Source: Aulostomus chinensis (Eukaryota > Chordata > Actinopteri > Syngnathiformes > Aulostomidae). Taken from it: a stretch of 64,000 nucleotides of DNA. The notes under the pieces are model-generated. The model saw only the letters and a program-made list of their open reading frames with translations, did no database searches and was not told the DNA's origin. The stretch lies in contig JBBMOA010000003.1 of assembly GCA_037954235.1 (NCBI GenBank), positions 7,379,453-7,443,452 on the forward strand. The letters run 5' to 3'. The position numbers and the translations under genes were made by a program. Positions 23,588 to 35,191 of this stretch are shown piece by piece (position 1 is the first letter of the stretch; each line of letters starts with the position of its first letter).

Positions 23588-26500
23588 ATGATGGCGGTGA
23601 ACTGGGCTGAGAGGATTTGTTCTTTTTCCCGCAGTCCCTCCCGGTACCTCTGCGAGTCAACAGCTGAGGTTTTCCTTTCTGAGCTGCTCCGGGAGCTTCG
23701 AGATGACCGAGCCACATTTACTGTCAAGGTACAAGAAGCTCTCTGATGATAATACTTTAAGTTATAACCCCTGCCGCTAACATTCAACACCCATGTGTCG
23801 CTGTCGTTGAGACATTTCACATTAAAAAGATATAAGTAGTTCGTATTAGTTACTACACTCTTCTTAAAAAACAATGTCTTTCAGTACTGCAGAAGATTGA
23901 ATTAAAAAAATCAGTGAGCCAGAGATTTCGATTGTTGCAGGTTAACAGGTTTGGAAATTAGCAGGCGAAGGTCCAGACAAAGAACGGTAAAGTTCTGAAA
24001 CTTCATGCTTGGCCACTGCATAGGGCAAGTTTTTCAAAGTATCCGTGTTGGTTGTGCCGCCAAACAGAGAGCAAGAAAAGCAGAACATTCTTTTGGTCAT
24101 AGTACATCAACAAAGCCAGTTCTTTCTTTTGTACCATTCAGTCTGAAAAGTACAAACAGTTTTCTGTCCCTTCTTTTGTTGCAGACAAAGATTAGGCGTC
24201 GAATCTGGTGTGAAAGGCACCAAATGCCGTCACATTCAAACTCATAGTAAGGGGTCCATTGGCTTGTTTAAACTTGCATTCTCTCGTCACTTAAAAGTAG
24301 ATGTTTCTTCCTCGAAAGAAAGCCGTGAAAACTAGCCGTGGTAGCAGGGTCATCATGTCCATTTACTCATTTAAACTTGCAGCTTGTATGGAGGAGGGAA
24401 TCAAAAGGTGTAGTCGTGTCAATTCTCGAAAGCACGGTGAACAACCTGAGAGCCAGTACAGCAGTGTACAACAGTGTTTATGCGCAAGTGGTGTTTGTGA
24501 GGTATATTCAACAAGTTTTGAGAAATACATCTCAGGATGTGTGTTTTTGAGGGTGAGTTTAATGATGCTGAATGATTTCTGTTGTTTAAATGTTTGTTAA
24601 AGGCTTTTATATATCCAGATATGAGGTTCCATTTTCAGTACCATCACTTCAAATGGGAGTTTCAGATTACTGAGTCAATGTGTGTGGGTCCAGAATAGGA
24701 AATGTTTGAAAATCCCTTTATTCACTGACTAGAGATAATTCAGCAGACTTCAAAGTCTGAAAGCAAAATGTTAATAATTCCCAGATGCTGCTCCTCAAAT
24801 ACTGATACTGTATGTGAAGATGTTCTTTGTCAGTAAACCAAATCAGTTTTGTACTGTTTGTGTTTCAGTTTTGAGATTACAATTGTGGTGTTGTGATTTA
24901 AACTGAGTCCATAGCTGTGTCTTTGCTGCACCCCAGGTCCTCCTGCTGTTCCCACTATGTGAGCAGCCAACCCTGCTGTGTTCCACTAATGCTGTTGGTG
25001 AGGAGACAGCCCTGGAGCTCATGTCAGTGTTCGCCCAGTGTCCAGCAAAGTCAGTTCAGTTTCGCAGTCACCTCCTCCTGGCTCTTACTTCTGTGCTTGT
25101 CTGCACTTCCTGTGTGAACCAGCATTCGCAGGCATCTCAAGACTTCTTGGAATTGCTCCTTCAGATAATCCAGGACACCAGTGACCTCCATGGTGATGGT
25201 ACGCTTCGCTGTTTGCGGGCTGTGGCATGTGACTGCCTACGAGAGCTGGAAGCCTGCTGCCCCACCCTCCTCTCTCAGCACCTGGAGCTGTTGAGTGGGC
25301 TTTGGCATCGAGAGAGTACCAGTCTCCACCAGGCCTATGCAGGACTTAAGACTCTGGTATTGAGGAACTGTGTATATCAGCTTAGCCAGGATCCTGGAGC
25401 TGGCGCTGAACATCTAAAAGCTCTTCTCGGAGTAAATGCATCTGTTGCTTGGGAAGCGGAGCAGGAGTCAGGACTGGGGGGCAACAAGGACTCTGCCATT
25501 CTGTGCACCCTCATCATGAGCCCCATGGGTACGATGCCCATCCTCCAGACTGGGCCTGACTGCAAGGAATTGCGCTCAGTCCTGTCCTCCCTCCTGGAGG
25601 AGTCCTACCTCCTCACCCCGCTGTGTCAAACTGCACTGCTACATAGATTGATTGAAGTGGTTGCCATGGTGCCTGGTGTCCCACCGTCCATATTCAGAGC
25701 TCAGCTCCTTCGACTGCTCGGCACAAGCGAGGTTTGTTACCTCCACCAAGGAGGTTTTGTTTGTCTGTTTGTAGAGTGATGCAACAAAAAAGCTAGCTAC
25801 ATTTCATGAAACATAGAAGAGCCCATTAAATGTTATGGGCTTTTCAAGGTAAATGGTAAATGGACTCAATTTTATATTGCGCTTTTCTACCTTCGCGGCA
25901 CTCAAAGCGCTTTACAGTGTCATCTCATTCACCCATTCACACACACACTGATGGTGGAGGCTACCATTCAAGGTGCCAACGTACTCATTCAGTATCTTGC
26001 TCAAGGACACTTCGACATGGTCACCGGGGTCGAGGATTGAACCAGCGACCCTTTGGTTGCTAGACGGCCACTCTACCCCCTGAGCCATGCCGCAATAACG
26101 TCTGTTCTGTCAGTGCCCCTCTCAAGTGGAACGCTATAAAGACCAATGTCCAGTTGTTTTGTTACGGTATTTAAAACATTTCATCTCTCGACATTGTCCA
26201 TGTTTCTCTGAACAACCCACAGTTCACACTGTCTACTCTTGGAATTGATTTTACTTCATTGATATTAGTGTGTCGTCACTTTGAAAAGTAGCTATATCTG
26301 GACTATCTTGAGATAACAGAGGCTCTGCAAATATACTTTATTTTTTTGATGAATTAAAAAAAAAAATTCAATGCTGCAGGAACTAAAAATAAATCTATAA
26401 TCCTTTGACCCCATTTACACCTTAAATGCATTTTTGGTGATCACATTACGAATGGCTAGTGCCTGAACATATGAAACTATTGGTGTGAGTGCGCCCACGC

Positions 26501-29236
26501 AGAGGATGGATAGTGATCCAAACAGTCAAACCTCCTCAAGAAGTTGTCAGTAATACATTGTAACCGCTTTGACCACAAGGTTAAATGTGTTCTTATCCAG
26601 AGGAGACATACATTTATGATAACTTATTGGTGTAAGTTGTGAATACTCGTATAACCCAAAAAGATTTAATGTCTAAAAGACCTCAACTGATCTCGTTCCA
26701 CCCATCAGTTGGGCAGAATGAGATAATGACTGTCCAGTTCGTCCTGACTGTTGGTGCATGTCCCCTTTCTCTCCCTCTTGATCTCTGTCCCTCTACTCCT
26801 TCTGTATATCTGTCTTCCTCCATTATCTGTCTTTGTTTCTGCCCTGCTCTCCTGCTCTGTTCCATCCCAACCGTTCAAAGCAGAAGGCCGTCCCCATTGA
26901 GCCTGGATCTGCTCAACGTTCCTACCTGTTAAAAGGAAGGTTTTCATCATCACTGTTGCAGGATGTGCTTGCTCATGGAGAATTGTTGGGTGTAGATTCA
27001 TTGAAGGAGTGTGGTACTCGACCTGCTCTACTTGTAGAGAGTCATGAGATAACTTTTGTTGTGATCTGGCACTATAGAAATAAAACTGACTTGAGTTCGA
27101 CTGAACAGCTAATATTCATAAACCATGATTAATTTTATATTTGTCAATGAGAAACTATATTGCAAGGCCAACCATATTTAAACACAGTTATAATTGTGCA
27201 AATCACACACAAATCCTGCAAAATAAGCCTCTGCACAGGTCATAATTTGCTCACAGACCCGGTGGACAGACATGCACACAACATTCGTGACTGACAATAA
27301 AATTCTGTTTTATCATTTTCAGGCTTGTCTGTTCCACAGCACCCTGCTAATGAAGTTGGCGTTCACTGACAGTCTGTTCAGTGCAGATGACGAGGCTTTC
27401 ATTCTCAAGCGGCTGGTCATTCTCTCCCAGCACCCTTTACTTAGTACACCAGAGAAGCTCTTCTATATGGACTGTATTCTGCACTTTCCTGAGAACCGTC
27501 CAATCAGCTGCGGCGATGTCGATGAGAGCCTACCTGTGTTGTTGACTCCAAGGCTAGCTTCCACACTAGTGCCCACTGTATTCAATGACTGCATCACCAT
27601 GCTGGCCCGCCTCAATCTGTTGTCTCTGATCTACCTGGAAGAGGCAGAGGAAGGGGAGGAAGGCAAGGGGGTGGCCTACCTCTATGGTCACCTCACAGCA
27701 CTGCTCAACATTGTGGAGAATGGAGGCAGCAGAGAGCTGGTTGTCACCTTCTTCAGAGCAGCCTTCCTTTTTCTCCTCTACTTCGGCCACATGGAGAGAT
27801 ACTCTAACAGTATGATTGAAAAGCTGAGTGAACTCTATCGCTGTCATTCCTACCTGGCCCTCCACGTAATCGACCTTGCTGACCAGACGTTGAGCCACCT
27901 CTCTGAGTCTAATTGGGCTGTTGGTCTCCTCAGGGCTATGCAGCAAGTCATCACTGAGGCCCCGCTTGCCCAGCTTACTTTACAGGACCTCCACTGTCAC
28001 CTAAAGTTGTTGGCTCGAGTGGCTGAGGAAGGGGACATTGTTCAGCACAGCACCCTCAGCTTCCTGTCAAGAATCCTCACTCAACCTTCCTTGTCACTGT
28101 GCGAAAGAAGTAATTGGCGTCAGGGAAACGCAGTCCTGGGAGTTTGCAGGCGCCTCCTGGTGCACCCCAGCCTGGACTCATTGCTCATCCCTTTGGCCAA
28201 CACTCTACAGCATCTCACCTTTTACTACGGAGACACAGACATCCAAGATCATGCCCGGCTTTATTACACCCTTCTCACCACTCTGTCCAGGGAGAAGCTG
28301 GCTGGGGTATTGGCTCAGGGTGTGAGTAAGGGGCGGCATCAGGTAAAGCAACGCTCATTGTCCGCCATCATGACAGACAGTGACGGGTTAACTAGCGTAC
28401 TAACCATTCACCAGACAGAGACACCTATACTTAAGCTGGTTGAGTGGATCGATTCTGACCCACAGGGCGGAGAACAGACCCATCAAAAAGGTGAACAGGC
28501 AAACAGTCCATTACTGGAAATCTACAGAGCTCAATTCAAAGACCCCAGCTTTGCCTCAGAGATCCCTTTAGACTACCATCTGACTCATACTCAAGCCCAC
28601 CATGTCTGCTTTGATCAGCTCTTCAGTATCCGCCTACACTTCGAACTCACAGACCACCACTACGAAGAACTCTGTGACATCAGTGTCCCTTGTCTGTTCA
28701 AAAAGCAGCCAGCTCCTGTTGTGAAGCTGAGACTGAAGCCCAGGTGGCCCTTCCCCACCACCATCCACGCCAGCGCTATCTTCACCACCCAGGATGGGCT
28801 CTCCTGGTACTCCCTCCTACCAGACATACATGTGACTTTCCAGCAGGTCCTCCTACCTCTGCCTTCCCCACCCAGTTGGGGAGCAGCTGGTAGATTGAGT
28901 GTGTTTGAGGGATTGTGGGAAGAAATCTGCTGTGTGAGCAGTAAAGAGGACGGGAACAAGTATGCTACCAGTCTGTTCTGCTGCCAGCTAGATGTGGAGA
29001 ACCTGGCAGCCTGGGTGGAAAAACACTTTCTCCGCTTCCTTATAACAGATCCATCCCATGAAGAGGAGTTTAAAGTGCTTCTCTTCCTCCCCCCACAGTC
29101 TCACGTGCTGCTCAAGATCAAGTCTGGAGAGGATGTTGTTCACTTCAGCATTGCGACAGAGAACTGGCAACTTCTACCCCACATCAACACTTTTCTACTC
29201 ACTTTAACATCTTTGCAAGAAATTAATGACATTTAA
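23588..29236 (+). CDS. ap5b1: AP-5 adaptor complex subunit beta-1
   Basis: Large beta-type subunit of the AP-5 adaptor, which in other vertebrates acts with SPG11/SPG15 at late endosomes in endosome-to-Golgi retrieval. Exons: 23588-23728, 24937-25731, 27323-29236. All introns are phase 0 with GT..AG ends, giving 949 residues (human about 878). Sequence recalled from human AP5B1 matches in order: the CLRELE box near residue 120, SYLLTP near 250, the exon-3 start LFHSTLLMKLAF, LFY-DCIL-FPENRP near 380, DHARLYY-LL near 640, and a beta-appendage-like C-terminus. Two adjacent Met codons open the frame; the second (23591) has the better initiation context. An ATG at 27272, in frame with exon 3, lies in the intron and was not used. 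It is unrelated in function to p3h1 and divergent from it. Confidence 0.93.
25732..27322. other. Second intron of ap5b1
   Basis: 1.6-kb intron holding a family B SINE at 25848-26094. Open frames near 26640-27130 show no conserved features. Confidence 0.6.
25848..26094 (-). mobile_element. tRNA-headed SINE, family B, copy 1
   Basis: Read on the minus strand it begins gcggcatggctcagggggta, matching a tRNA box A region. A box B-like ggttcaatcct lies about 45 bp on, and it ends in a tail that includes gcgctttgagtgccgcgaag and gtccatttacc. The same element recurs at 57818-58079, and its 3' part at 57212-57300. It lies in an ap5b1 intron. Confidence 0.85.
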
Positions 29237-29341
29237 CCATCATGGACCTCTGGTGTGTTTTTAAATGGAAAAAAATCTGACTTTTAGCAAAAACATCTTT
29301 AAAACTTTATTTCAATTGTTATTAGCTTAAGATTTGATTTA

Positions 29342-29347
29342 AATAAA
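29342..29347 (+). promoter_or_regulatory. Candidate polyadenylation signal of ap5b1
   Basis: AATAAA about 105 bp after the ap5b1 stop codon. A second AATAAA lies at about 29418. Confidence 0.5.
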
Positions 29348-29581
29348 ATGATTGCTGTTTATCTTGAATTAAAAAATATGTCATTTTGTATGTTTTAAGT
29401 TACTCTAGCTATTTAAAAATAAAATACAATGTACTGAAAAAAACTTGGTCAAGTTTGATGGCAAGTGTTACATGGCTTAACAGCAGTTGTATTTCTACGT
29501 AAAACCTTGGTAAGAAACTTGTTAAGATCAGTTTTATATGGTGTGGGGGGGGGGATTCATCATAATTCCTGCCTGAAATAT

Positions 29582-30141
29582 CCATCCATGCATGCATTTT
29601 CTACCACTTATCCTGTTAAGGGCCACAGAGGGGCAGGAACCTATCCCAGCAGCCTTCGGGCGAGAGGCAGAGTACATCCTGGACGGGTGGCCAGTCCATC
29701 ACAGGGCCAACACATACTGACAACCATTCACACTCACAGCCACACCTATGGTCAATTTAGAATCTCCATCCATCCATTTTCTCCCTCTTATCCTGTTAAG
29801 GGCCGCCAGGGGGCTGGAGCCTATCCCAGCGGCTTTCGGGCGAGACGCGGGGTTCACCCTGGACAGGTTGCCAGTCCATTGCAGGGTCAACACATATAGA
29901 CTGACAACCATTCACACTCACAGTCTTACCTATGGTCAATTTAGAGTATTCAATTAGCCTAGTCTCCCCTTGCATGTCTTTGGACTGTGGGAGGAAGCTG
30001 GAGTGCCAGAGAGAACCCACGCAGTCACAGGGAGAACTCCACATAGAAAGATCCCCTGCCTGTGCATGGGCCAGGGCTCGAACCCGGACCCATCTTGCTG
30101 TGAGGCGACAGTGCAAACCACTGCACAACCGAGCTGCTGCG
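29582..30141 (-). mobile_element. Tandem family A SINE pair
   Basis: On the minus strand a complete family A copy (30141 to about 29766) runs directly into a second, 5'-truncated copy (about 29762-29582). One pair of flanking repeats encloses both: cctgaaatat (29572-29581) and ccttaaatat (30142-30151), differing at one base. This suggests a dimer integrated as a unit. Confidence 0.8.
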
Positions 30142-30830
30142 CCTTAAATATTTTGATGTGAAAAATGAATCATTGGATATTTAAACCCAGTTTAACTGTA
30201 ATAGACATAACCTGAAATTGTGTGTGTATGTAGTTTCACAGCTGACAGCTCAATCCATCAGTGAAACAAGACATTTTGCCTTGGTAAGCCCAAGATGTTT
30301 TAAAACCAAAAAACATGTAAAACAAGTGATTTGTTTAGTGGTGAGCATCACTTCATATTAGTTTGAAATGAATTTTAAGAATACTATGACACTGATTGGA
30401 TATTCATGTCAAAGAATATTTAGATATGAATTCCTCAGAGACAAGACAGTTTAAAAATCAAATTTAAAATTGAATCTGCATCGATAATTTTTTGTCTCCT
30501 CAGAATCAAATGGTGAGGTGCCTAGAAATTCCAGCCCCAAATTTGAAGCAAAGACTTTAAAACTTTATTTGTAAATAGTACTAAGACTGGTAAAGTAGTG
30601 AAGAGTCCCTACACAAGTGTACAGCCCAATCTGTTATTCATACAAGCAAACACTTGTCGTAGGACAGCAAGAACTGATGGTGGTGTAGGATGGATGGATG
30701 CCTGTCAGTACCTCTGACCCACCAATGGTCTGTGGTAACAGTTCATATCATGGAACACTTGAGTGTCCATCTGTCTTTTATACAACACCAGTCCTTTTTC
30801 CAAGTTGAGTCCACCTGCAGCAGCCCATCC

Positions 30831-30836
30831 TTTATT
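30831..30836 (-). promoter_or_regulatory. AATAAA overlapping the C1orf50 stop codon
   Basis: The last codons read GAA TAA AGG on the minus strand, so the stop codon lies inside an AATAAA hexamer. Another minus-strand AATAAA lies near 30562 and is an equally good or better candidate for the real 3' end. Confidence 0.4.
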
Positions 30837-33077
30837 CAGCGAGACCCTTAAAGTTGGCTTCTGTGTACAGTGGTAAGGATTTCTGCTGGCTAAGAAGTTT
30901 CTCCATGATGGCGATCTCTGCATCCCTCTTCTGCACCTCATCTACAGGACTCCAGGACATGTCATGCTGAAGTTTGAATGCGCCAACAAACTGATGAGGA
31001 CAACTTGGGCCCCATTCCTTCAGGAGAGACGAGAAAGAAGGCATGCATTGGCAACACAGGTAGCATAACAGCGCAACAGATGGTATGACTTGTATATGGT
31101 ATATCTAATTTGCCATTGTGTCTCATCTTAGCCAATGTGTCACACCCCCCTATTTTTTTTCATACACAAATTTGTTGAGAGGCGGAGCAGCCTCTCTTCC
31201 TGATGGAACTTTAGATACAGCACTGATATGTCACAAGGTACTGTAATACCTGATTATAATAGAGTTAAAGGCCAACCTTAGGGGAAATGATGGAGAAGTA
31301 TTTCTGTCCAGATGACCGCTGGTAGAGGTAATACATGTTGCCTGGTTTTTTCACAATGTTACAAGCAGCGTGGTGGAGGTCAGCATCTCTCTTGGCCTCT
31401 TCTAAAACCTGGAGAGAGAGAAGACCAAGCAAATGCAAGTTGGCCTGGAGGCTCTTCCTTCATGTCTGGTATACAGTCTACAATAAGTTCTGGTACTCAC
31501 AAAAGCCAAGATACAAAAACTTGAAAAGAAGAACAATCTGCTATTGGTGGATGGATTATTTCTATTTAGAATGCCCTGTTAGTTCCCCCCATCATGATCA
31601 GCAAAAAGAAGCCATGGTATCACTAATCCAAGATGAAGTGAAGAAGTAGAAGTGAAGAATTACTATGTCCAATACAGTTATTATGTGCAACACTAATAAT
31701 CCAAGGTGAGGTGCAGAAGTTGTCCATTAGCAAAGTTTTATCGTCCTTCCCACCCAGCAATGATGCTCTTACCTTTCTGGCCTGTTCCTGTAGATACCTG
31801 ATCTGGTCAGCAATGACTGTTAATTTGTTGCAAGCATTGGCTTTAATAAAGTCATCTCCCTGAGAGAAAACAGATTTCAGCATGAGCGCTGGTAAATCAA
31901 TCCACATCACAGTTGTTTCACTCTTACAAACTAAGACGTGGTACATATGAGCATGTGTGATATAACTGCGTAATCTGAGTACTGGCTGACAGCTCCAAAT
32001 TCAGGTGTTCAAGCTTGTCAAGCATGGACTTGAGGGTTTCTGAGCAAACTGGCAGCAGGTTGTTGAATTATTTTCCCTAAGTAGATTGTCACATCTTCTG
32101 TATGAGTGTGTCTTTCTCAACACAATTCAAAGTGAAATACAAACATGCAAAGCATATTATGTGCAACCACAATTTGAGAAATTTACCCAGATGTGTTGCA
32201 TATACTGAAAACTAATTCTTCACATGAATAAGGCAGATAGAAATGATGTGGCCTATTTTATCTCTAAAAGCATGAATAATGTACATGTATACAGAGCAGG
32301 GAATAGAGCTCTGAACACAAGTGGTCACCAGGGACACATCCGGAGACCATCTGTACGAGCACTACATTTTAATGCCAGGTCTGATTTCACTACAATTAAA
32401 ACCGGATCCACACCTTCTGTACTTGTGCTGCCAGGGCTACCAGGTCCATGGGGTCTCCAACCCTGGTGGTCTGGTAGGAACTGACCAGTTCCAGTCCCCC
32501 GGGAGTGCTGCTGGTCTCAACCAAAGTCACTGTAAAGACAGTTACATCACACTTGTGGAATACACGTAACGTCATTAGGCAATCACCAGGAACATTGGTG
32601 ATCATTTACTACACCGATGAAAAGAAAATAACATTTGTTATTCACACACGTAACCTTTATATATGTAATATAAACATTACACAGAAAAAAAGAGCATTAA
32701 CAGTTTAGCCATGGGCTTGTGGAACTAGCGTACTCCACATTAACTGGATTAGCTCGATGTTTCAACTGTGAATCAGATATGAATTTTCATCAGCCTTTTA
32801 GCGAAATTAACGTTAAAGATTTGGTGGTTTAACAGTGACGTTACGTCAGTCATAACACGTCAGGTGCTTTCACACCCTCGGACAGACTGGTGCGCTGCAA
32901 ACTGGTCAAAACTGAGTAAACTAAACATACCCATGCTAATCTTGATTTGATTTTCTTTATCCCATAATTGATACAAACGTTCAAGGTGACGAGGTTTAAC
33001 AAAGTTACTTTACCGGTGGTAGTTCTGTCGGGCTGACCGGGGAGGCTAATAGATCGGTCCATTCTCTGCTCGTTCAC
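30832..33077 (-). CDS. C1orf50: C1orf50 homologue (DUF2452 family)
   Basis: Small conserved vertebrate protein of unknown function. Exons on the minus strand: 33077 (or 33062)-33014, 32529-32414, 31859-31773, 31408-31277, 31017-30832, all with GT..AG ends and joining in phase. The product is 194 residues from the first ATG or 189 from the second; human is about 199. Conserved blocks recalled from the human protein appear in order: STPGGLELVS, RVGDPMDLVALA-QVQK, NKLTVIADQI, QEQARKVLE, LHHAACNIVKKPGN, SGQKYFSIISPKEWG, PHQFVGAFKLQHD, and a C-terminal NFKGL. No signal peptide, membrane segment or catalytic motif is apparent. In human, C1orf50 lies beside P3H1; here ap5b1 separates them. Confidence 0.94.
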
Positions 33078-35191
33078 CTTTTACAGAACACCTCGAACAA
33101 ATGAAGAGCTCCCTCTATGTTCCCACTCAGCCCAGGGCGTGCCAGTTTTGTAACGAGTTTATGTTTCACTAAAATTATGAGAAGCTAGTGGGGTCCTCCA
33201 ACCCCTGCCCCTTTTCAACTACAGTCGACCTTTTTTGTGCCTGAGAAAAAAACGACTTAGGAGCAACCCTCTAAAATAACAAAAAATTCACAGTTGTCGT
33301 CTGTCGTTGATGTTGGCTCTGCAGGCCCCGCCCCTATATTGACTACTTCTTTAGTGGAATTTTATGGCGATGGTAACCGAAAAAGTTGCATTACCGCCAT
33401 TCAGTGGATTTTTATATATTCAACGTGCTAGTGTCGGAGCAGCGTGATGTCACCCACAAGCCACAAGAAGGGTGTGAATACTTACTTCGACCTTGTATCC
33501 GGATCTTTAACCGTAATATCTGTAACATACAGGATTCTCCTGTCAGTATTAAGCACCATCTTAATTTTCTCAAGATTTCCCTTTCACTGCATCTGCATGA
33601 TTGATCACCATGGCAATAGTAAACCAGTCTCTTGTCCTCTTGTACATATGATGTGATCTTCTTTGAACTATGTTTCATACATATGTTTCATGCATACATT
33701 TTCATCTTTTAGGTCTACACAGCTTTCTCTTATGACAACATTAAATTTCTTCTCTGATTTTGGTCACTTTTATTTCCTTTGCTCAGCATTTTGCCTGATC
33801 CTGTTTAATGGTTTCCTCCACGATATATACAAATTATGTGCTCCCACAACCCCTGTTTTTCCTGCATACTGCTGCAACAAGTCTATAGTCTTGTCAAAAA
33901 AGATGTCTAAGATTTCCCTCTCAAATGTCAAATAGACTGATTAACTGTTGTTCTTTCTCATCCAAGCTCTGAATTTTCTCAGTTGTCTTGTTCACACACC
34001 ATTAGAACCCAAGCCAAAAAATTCCCTCAAAAACATCATTTTTAGCCACACTTCTCTTGATTGGTAAAATATCTCCAACTACGCTCTATAGTCTCACATA
34101 TTTTGCCCAGTGACCTTCAAAGCATCAGAAACAAGGACCTCAGCCCATTTACTCCAATCTTAAAATTAAGAAGGATTTTCAAGAGGGATAAACCCTTTAT
34201 ACAGCAAAAGCTTTATAAATCACACAAGAATATAACCTACACCATTATATTAAGGAAAGTCCCTGATCATACCAGGTCCCAAATTTTGAGGATGGCCAAT
34301 ACGGTTTGGATGAGAGAAGCCAGTGTTTGAGAGGGCTTTTCCCTTTTAGGTTTCCATGTGAAAAGTGCTCCGTCATAATGACTGGAAACTGACAGGCAGA
34401 GCTGATACCCTGGGGGAATCCATAACAATGTGACAGTTGCCACACATACCTAAGTCCTCTTGGAGAAAAAGTTTACACTAGACATTAAAATGTGTCACAG
34501 ACTCCTTCCAGAGTCCATTTCAACTGTCTCCATATTCCCTCCCAGACTAATTCAACCCATACATACATTTTTAACCCTTTAGTAGCCACGTTGAATTATA
34601 TGAAAATGTAATCATTATATCACTTGAAAGACTTGGAAAAATCTCCTTGGCAATCTGACAGCTGTCACACATGATGTTATCTAGTCCTCTCAAAGAGGCA
34701 AACAACATCTTTTAGTACAATTCTAATAGGCTTACCCCAGCAAGATCCTTGCTGAACACTATCTTGTAGTGCTTTTGACCTCATATTAAACACACTTTGT
34801 GAACATTGTGCAGAGAAAAAGATTATATTACAACATCTTTCTCCCATTCACAGAATGAACACAACATTATTAAAGCTGTTAAAAATAAGCAGAAAGAACA
34901 TTTAGATTGACCAGTCGATGTAAGACTTTGGATCAAACAGAGTGTAAAAGGAGGGCAAAGTCCTGCTGGCAAAGGACTTTCTGAGAGTAAACACTGGGGC
35001 GCTGTCAAACACATTGTGGCACTACATATTTTGATCGCTAGAGGACCCTCGTGAGCCTCGTGTAACCGTACTTACAGCAGAAGAAGAATAAGAGGACCAA
35101 TGAAATGATCGATTCCGGGAGGTACTTTAAGGCGCCAATATTTGTCTTCTTACCGTTGTTGTGAGTTCTCAGCTGTAACTGAATTGCAAAA
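33078..35191. other. Head-to-head intergenic region C1orf50/nuf2
   Basis: About 2.1 kb between divergent start codons, presumably holding both promoters. Frames around 33400-34450 are short and show no conserved motif. No mobile element was recognised. Confidence 0.5.

Larger units (their letters stand above)
29237..30831. other. Convergent intergenic region ap5b1/C1orf50
   Basis: Contains the ap5b1 3' end with AATAAA at 29342-29347, a tandem SINE pair at 29582-30141 and, on the minus strand, the likely C1orf50 3' untranslated region. No further gene was seen. Confidence 0.6.

Noticed and set aside
25998..26094. Possible tRNA gene (minus strand) with box A and box B
   Set aside because: No full cloverleaf or discriminator region can be drawn, and the same head recurs at 57818 joined to a SINE body. 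The same holds for all family A heads.
27566..27946. 126-residue minus-strand frame
   Set aside because: Shadow of the large ap5b1 exon, which matches the AP5B1 family throughout.
33386..34445. Several frames of 60-90 residues between C1orf50 and nuf2
   Set aside because: They overlap on both strands, lack conserved motifs and have no supported splice neighbours.
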